Source: Epichloe hybrida (Eukaryota; Ascomycota; Sordariomycetes; Hypocreales; Clavicipitaceae). From it: a DNA stretch of 64,000 bases. Below, one piece after another: positions 1 through 12,500 of the stretch (its first letter is position 1; each line of letters starts with the position of its first letter). The stretch covers positions 558,001 to 622,000 of the forward strand of contig JAFEKR010000014.1 in assembly GCA_019022495.1 (NCBI GenBank), read 5' to 3'. The notes under the pieces are model-generated. The model was not told the DNA's origin. It was given only the letters and a program-made list of their open reading frames with translations, and searched no databases. Both the position numbers and the translations under genes were made by a program.

Positions 1-305
1 AGAATGGACCGATCCACTGCACCTAGGATTACAAAGCCTTATATATTTTAACACTCCCCCTGGAATTGTACATCCAGGTGCCCTACCAGAGGTTTTTTAG
101 GCTTATACTAGCAATTGAATTTTTTTAGTTATTTCGGCAAGGTTCGAACTCGTAACCTTGCCTTGCAGAGCAGTGCTCCACTGTGGTGGGCGCAAACGCT
201 TGCAGTGGGCCCAACCACTGCGCCACCGGGCTCATAACCTGTTGAATTCAAAAGAGTGGACCGATCCACTGCACCTAGGATTACAAAGCCTTATATATTT
301 TAACA
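1..305 (-). mobile_element. Miniature LTR retrotransposon (TRIM-like), cut by the window edge
   Basis: A 66-bp terminal repeat at 240-305 starts and ends TGTT/AACA. Its last 53 bp recur at 1-53 with one mismatch, and the rest of that copy lies outside the window. Read on the minus strand, the LTR is followed by a primer-binding site GGTTATGAGCCCGG (239 downward). This resembles the half-tRNA initiator-Met site of Copia elements. A purine tract GGGGGAG lies directly before the other LTR (54-60). The internal part is only 186 bp and codes for nothing. It also holds sequences like Pol III A and B boxes (GGCGCAGTGG; GAGTTCGAACC in an 8-bp-stem hairpin at about 143-168). The TRIM reading rests on LTR, PBS and PPT being in the correct order. 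A tRNA-derived element is the alternative. Confidence 0.72.
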
Positions 306-1830
306 AGGTCTTATTAACAGTCTAATTAATTAATCCGTAGCAGAAGACCTTTCTAACAGTTAGAGACCTCTTTAATCATCAGAGGAATCGTTAGTCAGAG
401 GGATCTTTAATAGTCAGAGGGGTTGTTAGTGGGCGAAGACCTCGTTAGAAGACCTTCTATTAGTCAGATTCCCCTTCAAAAGTCAGAGGAATCGTTAGTT
501 AGAGAGGTCTTTAAGGGTCAGAGGTCTCGTTAGACAGTTAGATTAATTAGTCTAATAACAGAAGCCCTTATCATTAGTTAGAGACCTCTTTAGAAGACCT
601 TTTGTACATTAGATTCCTCGTCAAAGGTCAGAGGAATCATTAGTTAGAGGGATCTTTAATGGCCAGAGGGGTTATTAGTGGGCGAAGACCTCGTTAGAAG
701 ACCTTCTATTAGTCAGATTCCTCTTTAAAAGCCAGAGGAATCGTTAGTTAAAGAGGTCTTTAAGGGTCAGAGGTCTTGTCAGACAGTCAGATTAATTAGT
801 CTGTGATAACAGAAGCCCTTGTTAGCGGTCAGAGACCTCGTTAGAAGACCTTCTGTACATTAGATTCCTTATTAATTATCAGAGGAATCGTTAGTTAAAG
901 AGGTCTTTAACGGTCAGAGGTCTTGTCAGATAGTTAGATTAATTAGTCTGTGATAACAGAAGCCCTTGTCAGCGGTCAAAGACCTCTTCAGAAGACCTTC
1001 TATTAGTCAGATTTCTCTTCAAAAGTTAGAGGAATCATTAGTCAAAGAGGTCTTTAACAGTTAGAGGTCTTGTTAGACAGTTAGAGGGATTATTAGTGAT
1101 TAATCTAACTCAAGGTCAGAGGTCAAGTAACCAAGAGTCTAATTAATTAACTAATCAATCCATAACAGAGGGCCTTATTAGCGGTCAGAGACCTTGTCAG
1201 AAGACCTTCTGTACATTAGATTCCTTGTCAATCGTTAGAGGAATTGTCAGTTAGAGAGATCTTTAACGGTTAGAGGTCTCGTCAGATAGTTAGATTAATT
1301 AGTCTAATAACAGAAGCTTTTGTTAATAGCAGAGGCCTCTTTAGAAGACCTTCTATACATTAGATTCCCCTTCAAAAGTCAGAGAAATCATTAGTTAGAG
1401 CGATCTTTAACGGTCGGAGGCCTTGTCAGACAGTTAGATTAATTAGTCTAATAACAGAAGCTTTCGTTAGCAGTTAGAGACCTTATTAGAAGACCTTCTG
1501 TACATCAAATTCCCCTTCAAAAGTCAGAGGAATTGTCAATCAGAGGGATCTTTAACGGTCAGAGGTCTCGTCAGACAGTTAGAGGGATTATTAGTAATTA
1601 ATCTAGCCTAATAGTTAGAGCTAGAATAACCGTAGGTCTAATTAATTAACTAATCAATCCATGACAGAGGGCCTTGTTAGCGGTTAGAGACCTCTTTAAA
1701 AGACCTTCTAATAGTCAGATTCCTCGTTAAAAGTCAGAGAAATCGTTAGTTAGAGAGGTCTTTAACAGTTAGAGGCCTTGTTAGACAGTTAGATTAATTA
1801 ATCTTTAACGACAGACCTAGCTAATAAAGG
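306..1830. repeat. Complex minisatellite, about 145-bp degenerate unit
   Basis: About ten imperfect copies of a roughly 145-bp module follow each other. Each module contains variants of the phrases GTTAGATTAATTAGTC, AACAGAAGCCCTT, AGAAGACCTTCT, AGATTCCTC and AGAGGAATCGTTAG in the same order. Spacing between GTTAGATTAATTAG phrases is mostly 143 to 150 bp, with some longer steps where modules are rearranged. No coding frame runs through it. Copies differ mainly by C/T and G/A changes, as expected from RIP. Similar short words continue, more decayed, to about 2,100. Confidence 0.7.
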
Positions 1831-2144
1831 TTAGGTCAAAGGTCTAATAATAAAAGACCTAATTTATTAAAGGTTAAATTTAAAGGTCTAGATGCTTGCC
1901 TCCCTAACGGAAAGCTAAGCAAAACTAGGGTATTAAATCGGTTTAAGCTAGGCAAGTTAGAAGGTTAAAAATCAGGAAAAGAAGGTTAAAGCTAGAAATA
2001 AAGGTCAAAGCTAGAAGAGGTTAAAGCTAGAAAGGAAAGTTAAAAGGTTAGAAAAGGTTAAGAGATTAGAAAGGAAGGGTTTAACCTAGCTAACCTAGGT
2101 TAAGAGAGAAAAGGTCATAACGGTCGCGATCATTTGATTTAACG

Positions 2145-2372
2145 AATCCGATGATTTTAATAATATCGGACAAGTTAGATAACCTTGATTAAATAATCGG
2201 AATAAAGGGATTTAATCTAGCTGCCTGGATTAAGGGGAAAAGGTTGTGCTAGTTCTAATTAATTAATCTAACTAATCTGACGATTTTGACGATGTTACAT
2301 TAGTTAGATAACCTTAATCAAATGATCGGAATAAAGGGATTCAATCCAGCTAACCTAGATTAAAGGGAAAAG
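2145..2372. repeat. Two degenerate direct repeats of about 97 bp, 129 bp apart
   Basis: A block sharing AGTTAGATAACCTT, ATCGGAATAAAGGGATT and a trailing GGGAAAAG occurs at about 2145-2240 and again at 2274-2372. The rest of 1,830-2,958 is low-complexity AT-rich sequence with no recognisable gene. Confidence 0.6.
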
Positions 2373-2958
2373 AGGTAAGAAGCTACTAATGATTGTAATA
2401 ATTATACGAAGGGATAACCAAAGGGGGAAATAACAAGAGAGGCAATGTTAGGAGGGGATTATCAAATTTAACGGCAGAAGGTCTAATAGGACCATTCCCC
2501 GTTTCTCCACTAGTTTTATTAGGGGAAAAACAACACCCTAAAACGATAGAAAAGACAGTCTTAATAACGAAGCTAATAATAACGATAAAAACGATAATAT
2601 TGACGATGCTAACAATACTGACAAATTTAACGATATCAAAGCCAGAACCTAGATAACGGGATCTAGGCCTGCGATATTTTCGATCCATCGCGAGGATCCA
2701 AGCTACTAAGGTCTCTTTTTAATATCTAGTTATCTTATTAATTAAACAAACCTAGAGCATATACTGTAGTAACCACATAAAAGGGGAGAGTTAATTTTCT
2801 ATAAAAGAGGAGGGAATCTAGGGATTTTATCTAGCTAGATAGTCACATGACTAGGGATCCGATTGATCCGGCGATGCCAATAGATCCGACAATGCCGAGG
2901 TCTAGAGGCCTGTGGTCTTGTGAGAGAGGTCTCGAGAGATCACAATTCTAGCCACACA

Positions 2959-3947
2959 CTAGTTAAATAAAAAAGCTATAATACTTTAGAGAATTCTTAG
3001 GTATTAAAAAGGGATTTTATTACTAGAGAAATTATTAATAACTATAAGTAATAGCTAAGTAGTAAAGTTAATATAAGGTAATTATATTTTATAACTTAAT
3101 ATACTAAAGATATTAGAAAATAAAGTTAATTTACTTAAATAACTTAAATAATCTATTATATAGTTACTAAGTACTTATCTCTTTATTATAAAGTTAGTCT
3201 CTAAGACTACTAGTCCCTTATTATTAGTAATAGCTATAAAAACTATAAAGAAAGAGGCCTTAGAAGTATTTTTATTATTAAAATCCCTCTCTTTATATAT
3301 ATAAACTTAAAGTATACTAAGGAGCTTAATAAGACTAATATATTTAGGTAAATTAATAGTATTTAGTGTAAACTACTAGTAAGTTAGTTAAGCATTAGCT
3401 ATATATATTAAGAAAGCTTACCTTTAGGATATTCTAGGCTATAAAGTAAAGATAGTTTAAAATATTAATTTAAGTCTCTAGATTTATAGTGTTACTTAGT
3501 AATACTATTATAGTGTATTTATTATATTTTACCTTATAAGTAGTATTAGTAAATATTTAAGTATAGTAAATATAACTATACTTATTAGAATTTTTATAAA
3601 CTAGAATAGTATTTTATAGCTTTTTCTTTACTTTTATAATAAGCTAGTAGTAAGTTAGTAGTAATCTAGTGTCTAGGTAATAGAATTATACTTACTTTAT
3701 TTTAATAGTAATAGCTACCTTTAGGAGTAGCTTTAATAAGCTTAAATAGCTTATTATAAAGCTATATAATTTAAACTAGAGTCTAGTAGTATATTAGTAA
3801 TAAGTAAGTAAATTCTAGTTAAGAGAGATATTGTCAAATGTCAGCCACGAAGAAGCAGTAAACAAGCAGAGAAGTCATACTTGAAGATTCGTCACATTTG
3901 GCTAGGAAGGTCTTTTCGTTAATAAGGTATCCTAGAATCTCGCAGGT
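2959..3947 (+). mobile_element. Gypsy chromovirus A', left fragment (chromodomain end to insertion point)
   Basis: This stretch matches about 13,275-14,320 of the full chromovirus A'' and starts inside the chromodomain codons (the run that decodes as KGYNTLENS with RIP stops). Everything 5' of that is missing, so the copy is truncated, and the junction shares the short word CTAGTTAAATAAAA. At 3947 it is interrupted by element B. The remainder resumes at 43,447 after the duplicated target CAGGT. The last 115 bp before the break are hardly mutated, while the matching part of A'' is strongly AT-shifted. Confidence 0.85.
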
Positions 3948-4164
3948 TGTTACGGACTGGCCTCTAGGCGACTGCGATAGGGCGTTAATATAGTATTAAG
4001 AGACTTAAGGAGAAAGGAGAAAAGGTAAGAGGCTATCCATAGTGGTACCCCTTATACCCCCTTAGCTACTTATATAAGCCTCCTTTCCTTACCTTAACTA
4101 CCTTTACTACTCCCCTCTCTAATTACTATATAGATAATACTTAGGTAAAGCCTAAGCCCTTATA
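3948..4164. repeat. LTR of element B, left copy (217 bp)
   Basis: Matches 43225-43441 end to end. The first 38 bp are GC-rich and look unmutated, while the same positions in the right copy show C-to-T and G-to-A changes at almost every possible site. A TATATAAGCC word inside may be the promoter TATA box. Confidence 0.88.
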
Positions 4165-5754
4165 TATGCCCTTACTTAGGTATATCTAATAAGTCCCCTT
4201 TTTAGGATAGTCCTATAAATTATCCTATAAGTTATTAATCCTATTTCTTACTTATTATTATTAGATACGTAATATATCTACCTCGCTAGCTATTACGTAG
4301 TAATAGTAACTGCCTTACTTTTATGCCTTAGTTTTATAGTGTGTATAACGCGTTTACCCTACTAACCTATTATTTATTGTAGTCTTTAGCCCTACTCTTA
4401 CTAGTTTATTAATCGCTTAATATAGGTTTAAAACCATATATAAATATCTTACTTAGTTTCTTTTTTATATCTTACTTTCCCTTATATAATACTATCCCTT
4501 TACTATTATAATTTTATTATACTTTCCTCTTTATCCTATTAGAATCTCCTTCTTAAATAAGTATTCTTCTATTAGAATATGCCTTATAATCTATCTAACT
4601 TTTCTTTGCCTATAGCTGCTTTTACTATGCCTCTAGCCTATTTTATTAGTAAGTTTCTTATAAAGGGTAACTTAGATAATAACTAATTTACTACTCCTTA
4701 ATTAGTCTAGCGCCCTTATAGGCTATATGTAAAATAGGCCCTTACCACTAGTGTTCTAGAATATTATTTACCTAAATTTAGAGAATTATACCCTTTATAT
4801 TAGAAGTAATACCTTTCCTATATATAGTATACTAGGCTTTTATTTACTAACCCTTATCTTTATTATACACTAAAGGATATTAAGGCAAAGATTACTATAG
4901 GTATATATATTATTAAACCTAGAGTCCTTAAAACTTTAGATATAAAAAAGAAAATACTTATACTATTTTAAAGGTATTACTACCTTATTAGTTAGTAAAA
5001 CTCCCTCCTTACCTAACCTTAGTTTAATCTAACTCCTATTTAGTTAGCCCTTAGGGTGTCCCTTACTACTAATATTACTATAATAAATATAACTAGTCTT
5101 AAAGTTACCTCTTTTATTAGCACTAGCCCTTTAGCTAGCTATAGTATAGCTTACTTTATATAGTAAGCTATAAGTGTTTTATTTTAATAGAACTAATAAG
5201 TTATTAGCAAACTAACTATAATATATAAAGAGATATATAATTAGTTTACTACGCTTCTCTAAGCTTTAATGCCTTATTACTAGGATAAAATCTAGTAATA
5301 TATTTAAATTACTAGGTTAAGTAATAAATCTCCTTCTTATTACTACTAGTAACTTTTACGCCTCCCCTTTATAATAGGTTTAACTTATAATTATATCCTT
5401 AAAGCCTTAGGAGCTGGCTATTCTCTAGCTAGAAATAATACTCCTCCCCCCCTTAGTTATTCTTCTCTTACTTATTACTTACTTACTAGGTCTCCTATTA
5501 TACCCTCTTCTATATATACTTTATATACTAACCCTATTTACACTATCTAGGTCCTAGGTTATGCCTAAGGTAAATAAGGTAAATAACTTATTATACTATA
5601 ACTATTACCTAGTAATAATAATACTATAGCTATAGTAGTAGTAGTATAACTCTAGATAGAGGTAGCACGTACCTATCTATCTTCTCCTAGTAATTTAGGT
5701 AATAACTTAATAGATAATTATCCTTATTAAGTAATAGTAGTAAAAAGTAGTAAT

Positions 5755-6024
5755 TATTAGGAGCGCAGAGGTCAAAGATAGGATGTTTATTAAAGCAGGT
5801 CTTTAGAGAACCTTTAGGCCGTGCGGATAATAAAGAGGCTAGCTAGCTATAAGATAGCCACGTGCTTATAAAGCAAGGTATTTATTAAAGACTACGCATA
5901 TTATTAGTGCTAGGTTAGAGATTAAAACCTTTATGCACTTACCCCTAGCTAGTATCTATCTAGTAGTAACTATAATAGTCTTAGCTATTACTTTATTCTT
6001 AACCTTTTAGTGTAAGCTATAATA
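5755..6024 (+). repeat. 5' LTR of chromovirus A'' (270 bp)
   Basis: Same length and sequence order as 15323-15592 and 44460-44729. The start is fixed by the target duplication GTAAT directly before it. Confidence 0.92.
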
Positions 6025-7667
6025 AATTAATCTCTCTTAACCTTTTTAAGGATATAAACTATTAGCTAGATTATTATATAGCTAACACTCTAAAGATCTA
6101 TAAGAAACACGCTAGTACCTTATAATAATAAAGCTAAGGATAATTAGGAAGATAAAGAACGCTTATAATCTAGAACTATAGATAATAGGGTATAATAAAC
6201 GCTACTTAATCCTAATTTAGGTAAAGGTATAGATAATATAACTAAAGAAAAAAGGGCATTATAGTAACGCTATAAGGTTATATAAGCTAAGCTATATTAC
6301 CTTTAGAGAAGATAAAAGGTCTTATAGATAAAGGTATAAATTAGAGAGCTTAAGGCAAATCTAGGATTAGCTAGACCTTAAACTAGACTTATAATTACCC
6401 CTTAATCTAGACCTATAATTACCCCTTAAACATTAGCTATAATTTTACCTATAGTCTATAGTAATATAGTAGTAATTATATAGTAAGGTAATCTTATTAA
6501 AATATAGATAAAAATGCCTATATATAAAGGGGAAACGTATAAAAGCCTATAGAATTTCTTAGTAAACTTAGATATATTATTTAAATTAGATTACTATACC
6601 TTTAAGGATAATATAACTAAGGTAGCATATATAAGTAACTACCTAGCTAGTAATATAAAGTAATAGTAAATGCGTTATATAGCTATAGATAAGTATATAA
6701 ATTATTTATTAATTACCTAGGTAAATTTCCTAGAATAGTTAAAAACTAGAATAATAGATATAAGTATAAGATACTTAGAAGTAATAAGGTTATTACTTAA
6801 TCTTAGGTAAAAGAATAACTAATTATTTTAATCCTTTATATAAGCCTAGGATAAGGTAAAAGCTAAGTTACCTAAAGAAATCCTTATATATCTAAGAATT
6901 ATAATCTTTCTAAATAGCTTAAATAACACTATAAGGAAGTAAATAATTAGTTAAGAGATCCTAATAACCTAGAGCTAACTATAATGCTAGGGTAAGAAAG
7001 TAAAGGTTATAATAGGTTTAGGCTAAAATAGTAAAAAAGGTTAGGACTCTAAGAGAAAAAGGTAATGCTCTTATTTTATATTACCTAGAAATAAGGCATA
7101 GTAATAAAGTAAAGACTAAGGGAAAAGATTATCCTTAGTGTGCTATAAATATAAAAAGCCTAGGCACGCTATACTAACTTATTAGGCACTAGATTATTTT
7201 ACTTATAAAAGTACTAAATATATAACTAAGAAGCATAGGGAAAGTAATAATAAAGCTATGTCTCCTAATATAATACTAGTTTAATTAGCATAGACCTAGG
7301 AATATAATCTTACTATAGAATACCCTATAAATAATAGAATAAGAATATAAGTATCTTTATAATAAGATAACTAGTGGTTAGCTATATAAGCGCTATTTAA
7401 TATAAGCGTATAGTCTTTAATAATTTATCTAAAATTATTATTAAAAAAGGATTAGGAAAATATAATCTAATTAAATAGGATATTAAAGAGTGTAAGTAAA
7501 AAAGTAATTTTATATTAAGGAATTCTAAAAAATTAGTTAAGATAAAAGATAGTATAGGATTTATAAAGGTTTACTAAGTTAGCTACTTTATTACTAATAT
7601 AAGTAAAGGGATAATTCTAGGTATAGACTAGATTAAAGAGTATTTACCTATAATTATGTGTTAGGAG

Positions 7668-9599
7668 CAGAGTATTGCACTAAAACGTGTAGTGTAGTGT
7701 AGTATTTGTAGTGTATTGTAGTAACTACACTACAAACTACACTAACTACAAGGAAAAAAAAACTACATTACACTAACTATAAAAAAAAAAACTATAATAC
7801 ATTACACTACAAATTTTTTTTTCCTAAACTACACTAACTACAAACACTACAAATGTAGTATTAGACTTTTTATTAGTTATTAGTATTTATAAGGTTAAAA
7901 GAAAGCTAGTTTTTATTATTACCTATTTTATTAAATTAGTTATAGAATTTATAATATTATATTATTTTTATAATTTTATTATAACGAAGTAAGGTTATAT
8001 ATAATATTATACTTTTTTAATAATACTATTTAACTTAATACTTTATTTCCCTAATATAACTTAAAGAAAAACCTTCTTATTATATTATTTACTATTTCTA
8101 TAAATTATTTTATATTTCTATAAATTATTATTATTACTTATTTTAAAAAAAACTATAAAAAAACTACTAGTAAACTTAATATAAGTAGCTTATTATATCT
8201 TATTATAGCTTATAATAGCTTATTATAGCTTATAATAGCTTATTATAGCTTATAATAGCTTATAATAGCTTATAATAGCTTATAATAGCTTATAATAGCT
8301 TATAATAGCTTATAATAGCTTATAATAGCTTATAATAGCTTATAATATTACTAATATTACTAATATTACTAATATTACTAGTATTACTAAGATTACTAAG
8401 ATTACTAAGATTACTTATAATATTATTAGTGTTAAAGTTTAATAATAAATAAATAATAAATAAATAACTTAAATATAAATACTAGTAATTATAAGTAAAT
8501 TACTATAGTAAAAGCTATAGTTTTTAATAACTTAGTATTTTAAGGTTTTTAAAAATATTAATATTCTAAAAATGTTTTCTCTTTTATGTTTTTTTAAAAT
8601 AATAATAAAAGTAAAATAATAGTAATTATAGTAATAATAGTAATTAAGGTTATAAAAGTTATTAAAGCTTTTATAATAAGTATAGTATATTATATAAAAC
8701 TAAGTCCTAGTATTATTTTTAAAAATAAGTTAAACTTATTTTTTATAGCTTATTTAAGCTATATAGGGTAATTAAAATAATACTATTAGTTATCTATTAA
8801 TAAATTATAAATATTAGTCTATTATATTCTTTCTTTATATATTATTATAATAAGATATATAAAGTTACTATATATAACTTCTTAAAGCTTTAGAATTATA
8901 AAGCTTAAAGTAATATTTAATTAGTTTAAATAGTAAATAAATAGTTTAAGCTTTTTTTAAGTTCTTATTATATTAATAATAATATTAAAGTACTAAGTAT
9001 ATATTTTATTAACTTTTATATATTTATTTAGATTTCTAATTTAATTTAATTATATTAGTTTAGGGTATTTTTTAATTAAATTAATAATAAAAGTAAATAA
9101 AATAATTAATAATAAAAGTAAATAAAATAATTAGAAGGTTTTTCTTAAAGTTATATTAGTAAAATAAAGTAATAAGTATAATTATATTATTAAAAAGGTA
9201 TAATATTATAAATAACCCTAGTTATAGTAAAATTCTTTAAAAAAAAGTAAATATTATAAATTCTATAACTAATTAAGTAAAATAGGTAATAATAAAAGCT
9301 TCTATATTACTAGCTTTCTTTTAATCCTTATAATAACATTATATAATAAAAAGGCCCACTTTTTTTACTAACACTACATTGTAGTTTTTGTAGTTAGTGT
9401 AGTTAGTAACTACACTAACTACATTACACTATAAGCAAAAAAAAACTACATTACACTAACTATAAAAAAAAAAAAAAATACAATATACTACACTATAAAA
9501 AAAAAACTACATTACACTAACTATAAGAAAAAAAAAACTACACTATAAATACAAATTTTTCCTAAAAACTACACTAACTACACTACAAACAATACTCTA
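7668..9599. mobile_element. Non-coding hAT-like element D (1,932 bp)
   Basis: The terminal inverted repeats are CAGAGTATTG at the left and CAATACTCTA at the right (last base changed from G). The 8-bp target duplication GTTAGGAG lies at 7660-7667 and 9600-9607. CAG-type ends with an 8-bp duplication are the hAT signature. Next to both ends lie arrays built from GTAGT/ACTAC words mixed with A or T runs. A decamer array fills 8186-8349. No transposase is recognisable, so it is probably non-autonomous. It is an inverted copy of element F without the Copia insertion. Confidence 0.9.
8186..8349. repeat. Decamer array TATAATAGCT in element D
   Basis: About 16 copies of the 10-bp unit TATAATAGCT/TATTATAGCT are followed by a CTAATATTA array to about 8,400. 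The same decamer occurs in E (16,074-16,173) and in weaker form in C (25,405-25,495), so it is shared by related hAT-like elements. Confidence 0.9.
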
Positions 9600-12500
9600 G
9601 TTAGGAGTATAAATACTAGAGATATCTAGTAATAATAGAATGTCTCTCCTTTACTTATAGTAAGTAATAAGTATATAAAGAGAAAAAAATAGTAGTAGTT
9701 ACTTTATTATTAGGAGTAATAAAGATTAGGCTAAGTGTTCTAGAAAATAAAAATTAAAAAGGAAAAGGAGAAAGCTAATTAAAGGACCTAGTAGTAATAG
9801 ATATATAAATAAATAGTAAAGTAACTATATAAATCCTTAAGTACGCTTATTTATAGTAAAAAAGCAAAGGTATTATAGTTATATTAATTTTAGAAAATAT
9901 AAGTAGCAAAGAAGCTATGTTAAATTAGGATAAGAGCACTAAGTGCCTTATACTAATAATCCTAGAAGAATATAGGGAGTTTATAGATGTTTTTTCTAAA
10001 GAGTTAGTAGGTAAGCTTCCTAAACTAGGAGGTTATACTTATGCGATTAAAGTAGAAGAGAGAAAAACACTACCTTAGGGGCTTATATATAATTTAGCTA
10101 AAAGGGAGCTAGAGGTTCTTAAAGAGTACCTTATAAGTATATAGCTTAAAGGGTAGATTAGAAGATTAGTTAGCCTAGCTAGAGCCCTAATTTTATTTAT
10201 TCTAAAGAAAGGAGGGAAATTAAGGCTTTATATAATTTATAAGGGCCTAAATAAGATTATAATTAAGAATAAGGCCCCTTTACCCCTTATCGCTGAAATT
10301 CTTAATTAATTAGTAAGCGTAGTTATTTTTATAGTCTTAGATTTAAAAGATACGTATTACTAGCTATATATTTGCTTAGGTAATAAGTAAAAAATAGCGT
10401 TTTATTATTAATATAGCCACTTTAAATATCTAGTAATGCTATTTAGACTAGTTAACGCACTAGTAACTTTTTAGGAGTATATTAATAATACTCTTAAAGG
10501 ACTTATTAATAAGACTTATATTATCTATTTAGATAATACGCTAATATATAGTAGTAAGGTTAAAGATTATATAGAGTATATTAAATAAGTTTTACATAGG
10601 TTTAAAGAGGTAGGTCTTTTTATTAACCTTAAGAAGTGTTAATTTTTAGTTAAGGAAGTTGAATTTTTAGGCTTTAAAATATTAGAGAAAGGTATTATAA
10701 TAGACCTAGTAAGAGTTAAAGTAATTATAACCTAGCTAATACCACGTAGCGTTTTTAATATTTAGTTATTTCTTAGTTTTACTAGATTTTACTACTATTT
10801 TATTAAATAGTATAGTAAAGTTATTATTTTATTAATAGATTACCTTAGAGGGAATTAACTAGTAATATTTAAACTAGAACCCTATAAGCTAGTAGCGTTT
10901 AGAGAGCTTTAATAAAGATTTTAGGAAGCGCTAATTTTAGTGTATTTTAACCCACTTATATATCTTAGAGTGAAGACAGATACATCTAGACATGCAATTA
11001 GGGCTATACTTATAATATTAGTGCTAGGTTACTAGCACCTAGTTACGTTTATATTAAGAAAGATAACTAATACTAAATTATAATATTTAATACCTAATAG
11101 CAAATTATTAGCTATCTAAGAGGCTTTTTGTACATAGAGACACTATCTTGCTTATTTAGCTTACATAATTAAAGTTATTATAGATTATTTAAACTATAAG
11201 TACCTTACTATAAAGCCTAAGCTTACTAGTAAGTAAGTAACTACGCTTAATAAGCTTTATCCTTTTAATTTTAAGATTATATATTATATAGGGAAATTAA
11301 ATCCTACTAACTTACTTTTAAGAAGACTAGATTTTATAAGTAAGGTAAGGAAAGAGAAAGTAATAACTATATAACTTCCTACCTTTTTATTTAAATTTAT
11401 AGATACTAAGAGATAGGAATACTATAGTAATATTATTAATGCTATAGGCTCCACAAAAACGTCACTTAATGTAACTAATAGTTAGTTATAATAACGCTAT
11501 GATAATACTGCTAATATCTAGGGTTTTAAAAAATCATAACTTAACTATATTCCTAAAGAACCTAATAATTTAGATAATCTTAGAAGAGTTATATTAGTAA
11601 GGTTATTTAATACTTTTTATACTTCTATTAATAAGTAATAAGCTAGCTATAGTAATACTATTAGTACCTAGCGCATATATTATTTATTGCTTAATTATTT
11701 TAATTTTCCTATTAAACTAGCTATTTCTAATAGGAATAGACTAGTATAGGTTATTACTAGTAAGTAGCAAGGGCGCCCCTTAAAAACATTACTTATCTAT
11801 ATCCTTATAAGACTAAAAGTATCTATTAAACTAATTACTTATAAAGATATTATAGCTAGGATTTAATCTATTTAGAGAATCTCTTTTAAGTTTAACTTTA
11901 ACTTTCTAGAAAAGAGCTTAGAATTAAAACCCCTAATTTAAGTCTTATTATATAAAGTATAGCAAGGCAATGACTTTACTATAGCTTAATTAAAGTTACT
12001 TAAAAGTAATAATCTAGCTATATCCTAGATATAGTTAATTAGACCCTTTAAGCTATTAATATTTAAGAATTATATTTTTATTTCTTTAGGTATAAGAAAA
12101 GAAATTTTATTACTAACTTATAATAACCTTACTACTAGGTACTAAGGAGTAAGTAAAACTCTTTATTAGATTATAAACTAATATTATTAGCTAATAATAA
12201 AGAAAGATATAAAGGGATATATTAGCACTTATATAAATTATTAGACTTTAAAACTAAGGCATTATAAACTATATAGTAAGCTAGCTATATTACTAGTGCT
12301 TAATTACCTCTTTTAAGAATTATTAATAGATTTTATTACTAGACTTTTACTAGTAAAAGATTTAAATTAGACTTATAATATAATTTTAGTTATTATTAAC
12401 TATTTTATAAAATACAGTATTTATATCCTTATTTTAACGTAACTAACTAGTAATAGGCTAGTAACTATGTTCTTAGAATATGTTTTTAGAGACTATAGAG

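Noticed and set aside
139..235. Possible tRNA gene on the minus strand (A-box and B-box words)
   Set aside because: No acceptor stem pairs, the spacing does not fold as a tRNA, and the piece sits between LTR-like repeats. Treated as part of the miniature element.
2386..2688. 100-codon open frame on the minus strand with a hydrophobic stretch
   Set aside because: It lies in low-complexity, repeat-like AT-rich DNA, has no known motif, and its hydrophobic part is the translation of a GAC/ATT-type simple repeat.
8186..8349. CRISPR-like array
   Set aside because: The units are adjacent decamers without spacers, in a eukaryotic transposon.
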